5,564 nucleotides of DNA from Pseudomonadota bacterium (lineage in GTDB: Bacteria > Pseudomonadota > Alphaproteobacteria > Reyranellales > Reyranellaceae), in the NCBI GenBank assembly GCA_023386865.1, contig JAEWIV010000138.1:1-5564 (forward strand), in the 5' to 3' direction. This document shows, piece after piece, positions 3,267 to 5,564 of the stretch. A model generated the notes under the pieces. It was given only the letters and a program-made list of their open reading frames with translations, was not told where the DNA came from and made no database searches. Position 1 is the first letter of the stretch. Every line of letters starts with the position of its first letter. The translations under genes were made by a program, and so were the position numbers.

Positions 3267-5564
3267 AGTTCACGCTTTCCTGGCTGAAGGAGCATCTCGA
3301 TACCGATGCGGACCTCGCCAAGATCCGCGACACGCTGACCATGCTCGGGCTCGAGGTCGAGGGCATCACCGATCCCGCCGAGACGCTGAGGGGCTTCGTC
3401 GTCGGCTACGTCGTCGAGGCCGTGCAGCATCCCAATGCCGACCGGCTGCGCGTCTGCAAGGTCGACACCGGCGCGGGCGTGGTCCAGGTCGTGTGCGGCG
3501 CGCCCAACGCGCGCACCGGCATGAAAGGCATCTTCGCACCGTCGGGCAGCTACATCCCCGGCACCGACCTGCATCTCAAGGCGAGCAAGATCCGCGGCCA
3601 GGACAGCAACGGCATGCTCTGCTCGTTCCGCGAGCTCGAGCTTGGCGAGGACCATAGCGGCATCATCGACCTGCCGGCGGATGCCACGACCGGCGCGCCG
3701 GCGGCCGAGGCGCTGGGCCTCGACGATCCGGTGATCGAGATCAAGGTCACGCCCAACCGCGCCGATTGCCTGGGCGTGCACGGCATCGCCCGCGATCTCG
3801 CGGCGGCGGGACTGGGCACGCTGAAGTCGATGAAGGCCGACAAGGTCGCCGGCAGCTACAAGAGTCCGATCGAGTGGACGCACGGCTACGAGCCCAGGCC
3901 CGACAGCCCCTGCCCCATCGTGGTGGGCCGCCATTTCCGCGGCATCAGGAACGGCCCCTCGCCCGACTGGCTGCAGCGCCGCCTGAAGGCGATCGGCTTG
4001 CGGCCGATCTCGGCCCTGGTCGACATCACCAACCTCGTGACCTTCGACCTCAACCGGCCATTGCACGTGTTCGATGCGAAGAAGCTTTCCGGCGACCTGG
4101 TGATGCGCCAGGCCCGCGACGGCGAGCAGATGCTGGCGCTCGACGGCAAGACCTACACGCTCGACCCGTCGATCGCGGTGATCGCCGATGCCAAGGGCGT
4201 CCATGGCCTGGGCGGCATCATGGGCGGCGAGGACACCGGCGTCCGGGACGACACCACCGAGGTGTTCCTCGAGGTCGCCTACTTCGATCCCATCCGCACC
4301 GCCGCCTCGGGCCGCAAGCTCGGCGTCCTGTCGGACGCGCGCTACCGCTTCGAGCGCGGCATCGATCCCGAATCGGTCTGGTGGGGAGCCGAGGTGGCGG
4401 CGCGCCTGATCCTCGAGCTGTGCGGCGGCGAGGCGAGCGAGCTCACATCGAGCGGCGTCATGCCGAGCTGGCAGCGCAGCTTCACCCTGCGTACCGATCG
4501 CGTGAAGACCCTCACCGGCATCGACGTTCCGGCGGCCGAGACCGCCTCGATCCTGGGCAAGCTCGGCTTCGCCATCTCGGGCAGCGGGCCGTGGACGGCG
4601 GCCGTGCCGTCGTGGCGGCCCGACATCGTCGGCGAGGCCGATCTGGTCGAGGAAGTGACACGCGTGTTCGGCTTCGATCACATCCCGACGACCTCCCTGC
4701 CGCGCCTGTCGCCGACATCCAGGCCGGTGCGCGATCCCATGCAGCGCCGCGTGCCGCTGGCGCGCCGGGCGCTGGCCGCGCGCGGCATGAACGAGGCCGT
4801 GACCTGGTCGTTCCTGCCGCTGAAGCAGGCGGAGCGCTTCGGCGGCGGACAGGCCGATCTCAAGCTGCTGAACTCGATCGCGGCCGAGCTCGACACCATG
4901 CGGCCGTCGATCCTGCCCAACCTGATCGATGCGGCACGGCGCAACGAGGCGCGCGGTCTCGGCGACCCGGCCCTCTTCGAGGTCGGGCCGCAGTACAAGG
5001 ACGCCACGCCCGACGGCCAGCGCATGGTCGCCGCGGGCCTGCGCAGCAACATGGCGGTGCCGCGCAACTGGCAGGATCCGGCGCGCGCCGTCGACGTCTT
5101 CGACGCCAAGGCCGACGCCCTGGCGGTCCTGGCGGCGATCGGCGCGCCGGTCGACAATTTGTCGAGCCAGCCCGGGGCGCCCGACTGGTATCATCCCGGC
5201 CGCTCGGGCGTGCTGAAGCTCGGCGACCGCGTGATGGCGCAGTTCGGCGAGCTGCATCCCGAGATCGCCGAGGCCGCCGACTTCAAGGGACCGGTAGCCG
5301 CCTTCGAGGTCTTCCTCGACGCGCCGCCGCTGCCCAAGGCCAAGGCGACCAAGGCGCGCCCCAAGCTGGTGCTGTCGGCCTTCCAGCCGCTCGAGCGCGA
5401 CTTCGCGTTCATCGTCGATGCCGATGTCGAGGCCGACAAGCTGGTGCGCGCCGCGCGCAACGCCGACAAGGCGCTGGTGACGGGCGTGCGCGTGTTTGAC
5501 GTCTATGCCGGCAAGGGCGTGCCCGGCGGCAAGAAGTCGGTCGCGCTCGCCGTCACCCTCCAGC
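3263..5564 (+). CDS. pheT: Phenylalanine--tRNA ligase, beta subunit (3' end outside window)
   Basis: The open frame of 767 codons runs off the right edge; against the E. coli protein (795 aa) about 30 residues are missing. Domains seen in order: the N-terminal MKFTLSWLKEHL; an OB-fold tRNA-binding domain (about 40-150; HPNADRLRVCKVD, VVCGAPN, SNGMLCSF); IEIKVTPNRADCLGVHGIARDLA (158-180); the B3/B4 editing module (about 210-390; PLHVFD with H268, GGIMGGE, FLE with E337), which hydrolyses wrongly made Tyr-tRNA-Phe in this family; the B5 domain (about 403-475) with PSWRPDIVGEADLVEE, where D454, D460, E463 and E464 fit the family's Mg-binding pattern; the catalytic-like core B6-B7; and the start of the C-terminal FDX-ACB anticodon-binding domain (from about 704; SAFQPLERDFAFIVD, GKKSVALAVTLQ). 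The start codon overlaps the pheS stop as ATGA, with GGGAGGG at 3248-3254. This implies translational coupling, as expected for a complex with equal subunits. I read the frame codon by codon and found no stop or frameshift. Confidence 0.97.
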   Translation, partial: MKFTLSWLKEHLDTDADLAKIRDTLTMLGLEVEGITDPAETLRGFVVGYVVEAVQHPNADRLRVCKVDTGAGVVQVVCGAPNARTGMKGIFAPSGSYIPGTDLHLKASKIRGQDSNGMLCSFRELELGEDHSGIIDLPADATTGAPAAEALGLDDPVIEIKVTPNRADCLGVHGIARDLAAAGLGTLKSMKADKVAGSYKSPIEWTHGYEPRPDSPCPIVVGRHFRGIRNGPSPDWLQRRLKAIGLRPISALVDITNLVTFDLNRPLHVFDAKKLSGDLVMRQARDGEQMLALDGKTYTLDPSIAVIADAKGVHGLGGIMGGEDTGVRDDTTEVFLEVAYFDPIRTAASGRKLGVLSDARYRFERGIDPESVWWGAEVAARLILELCGGEASELTSSGVMPSWQRSFTLRTDRVKTLTGIDVPAAETASILGKLGFAISGSGPWTAAVPSWRPDIVGEADLVEEVTRVFGFDHIPTTSLPRLSPTSRPVRDPMQRRVPLARRALAARGMNEAVTWSFLPLKQAERFGGGQADLKLLNSIAAELDTMRPSILPNLIDAARRNEARGLGDPALFEVGPQYKDATPDGQRMVAAGLRSNMAVPRNWQDPARAVDVFDAKADALAVLAAIGAPVDNLSSQPGAPDWYHPGRSGVLKLGDRVMAQFGELHPEIAEAADFKGPVAAFEVFLDAPPLPKAKATKARPKLVLSAFQPLERDFAFIVDADVEADKLVRAARNADKALVTGVRVFDVYAGKGVPGGKKSVALAVTLQ

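Noticed and set aside
3212..5257. 681-codon open frame on the - strand
   Set aside because: It lies fully antisense to pheT and the end of pheS; its His/Arg/Gly/Ala-rich low-complexity translation is typical of reverse-strand shadows in GC-rich DNA, and it shows no recognisable motif.
3766..5499. 577-codon open frame on the + strand
   Set aside because: A frame-shifted shadow of pheT. The pheT frame is continuous from 3263 to 5564 and carries all the family motifs, while this translation is Arg/Pro-rich without motifs.
1..5564. A defence, mobile or other novel system
   Set aside because: All large frames with real motifs are housekeeping or ordinary metabolic genes; no integrase, transposase, toxin, nuclease, reverse transcriptase, repeat array or phage-like gene is visible.

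Overview
The window is GC-rich and gene-dense. It carries a translation-apparatus gene block and part of an unrelated metabolic neighbourhood. The order rpmI-rplT-pheS-pheT, the wording of L20 and L35, and the PheS length (370 aa, ending in a short extension after motif 3) point to an alphaproteobacterium. A rhizobial or rhodospirillal relative is plausible, but I cannot name the genus. I see no insertion sequence, tRNA, rRNA, CRISPR array, integrase or phage gene.

Left part (1-1215): the 3' end of an alpha/beta-hydrolase-type gene enters from the left edge on the + strand and stops at 448. Eleven bases later is the stop codon of a convergent classical short-chain dehydrogenase/reductase (SDR) gene on the - strand (460-1215). 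Neither gene has an obvious link to translation.

Divergent intergenic region (1216-1476, 261 bp): the SDR start faces rpmI. The SDR-proximal half holds GC-rich palindromes that look like an intergenic repeat. The rpmI-proximal half holds a good housekeeping-type promoter (1374-1402) and a leader of about 70 nt with a 7-bp GC stem. infC, which precedes rpmI in many bacteria, is not here, so the ribosomal-protein genes appear to start from their own promoter.

Right part (1477-5564): rpmI (L35) and rplT (L20) are 3 nt apart, and the rplT ribosome binding site lies inside the last two codons of rpmI. A 113-nt gap follows, with two strong hairpins. The second is a textbook intrinsic terminator sitting between rplT and pheS. 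pheS and pheT encode the alpha and beta subunits of phenylalanyl-tRNA synthetase and overlap by ATGA. pheT runs off the right edge about 30 codons short of its expected end. Its frame is open from 3263 to 5564 with no frameshift.

The genes together make two large-subunit ribosomal proteins and the synthetase that charges tRNA-Phe. The most interesting non-coding feature is the rplT-pheS junction. The terminator there should lower pheST expression relative to rpmI-rplT, and upstream sequence could form a competing structure. No Phe-rich leader peptide is present, so it is not the enterobacterial type of pheST attenuator. Otherwise this is an ordinary housekeeping region, and I found no convincing new biological system.
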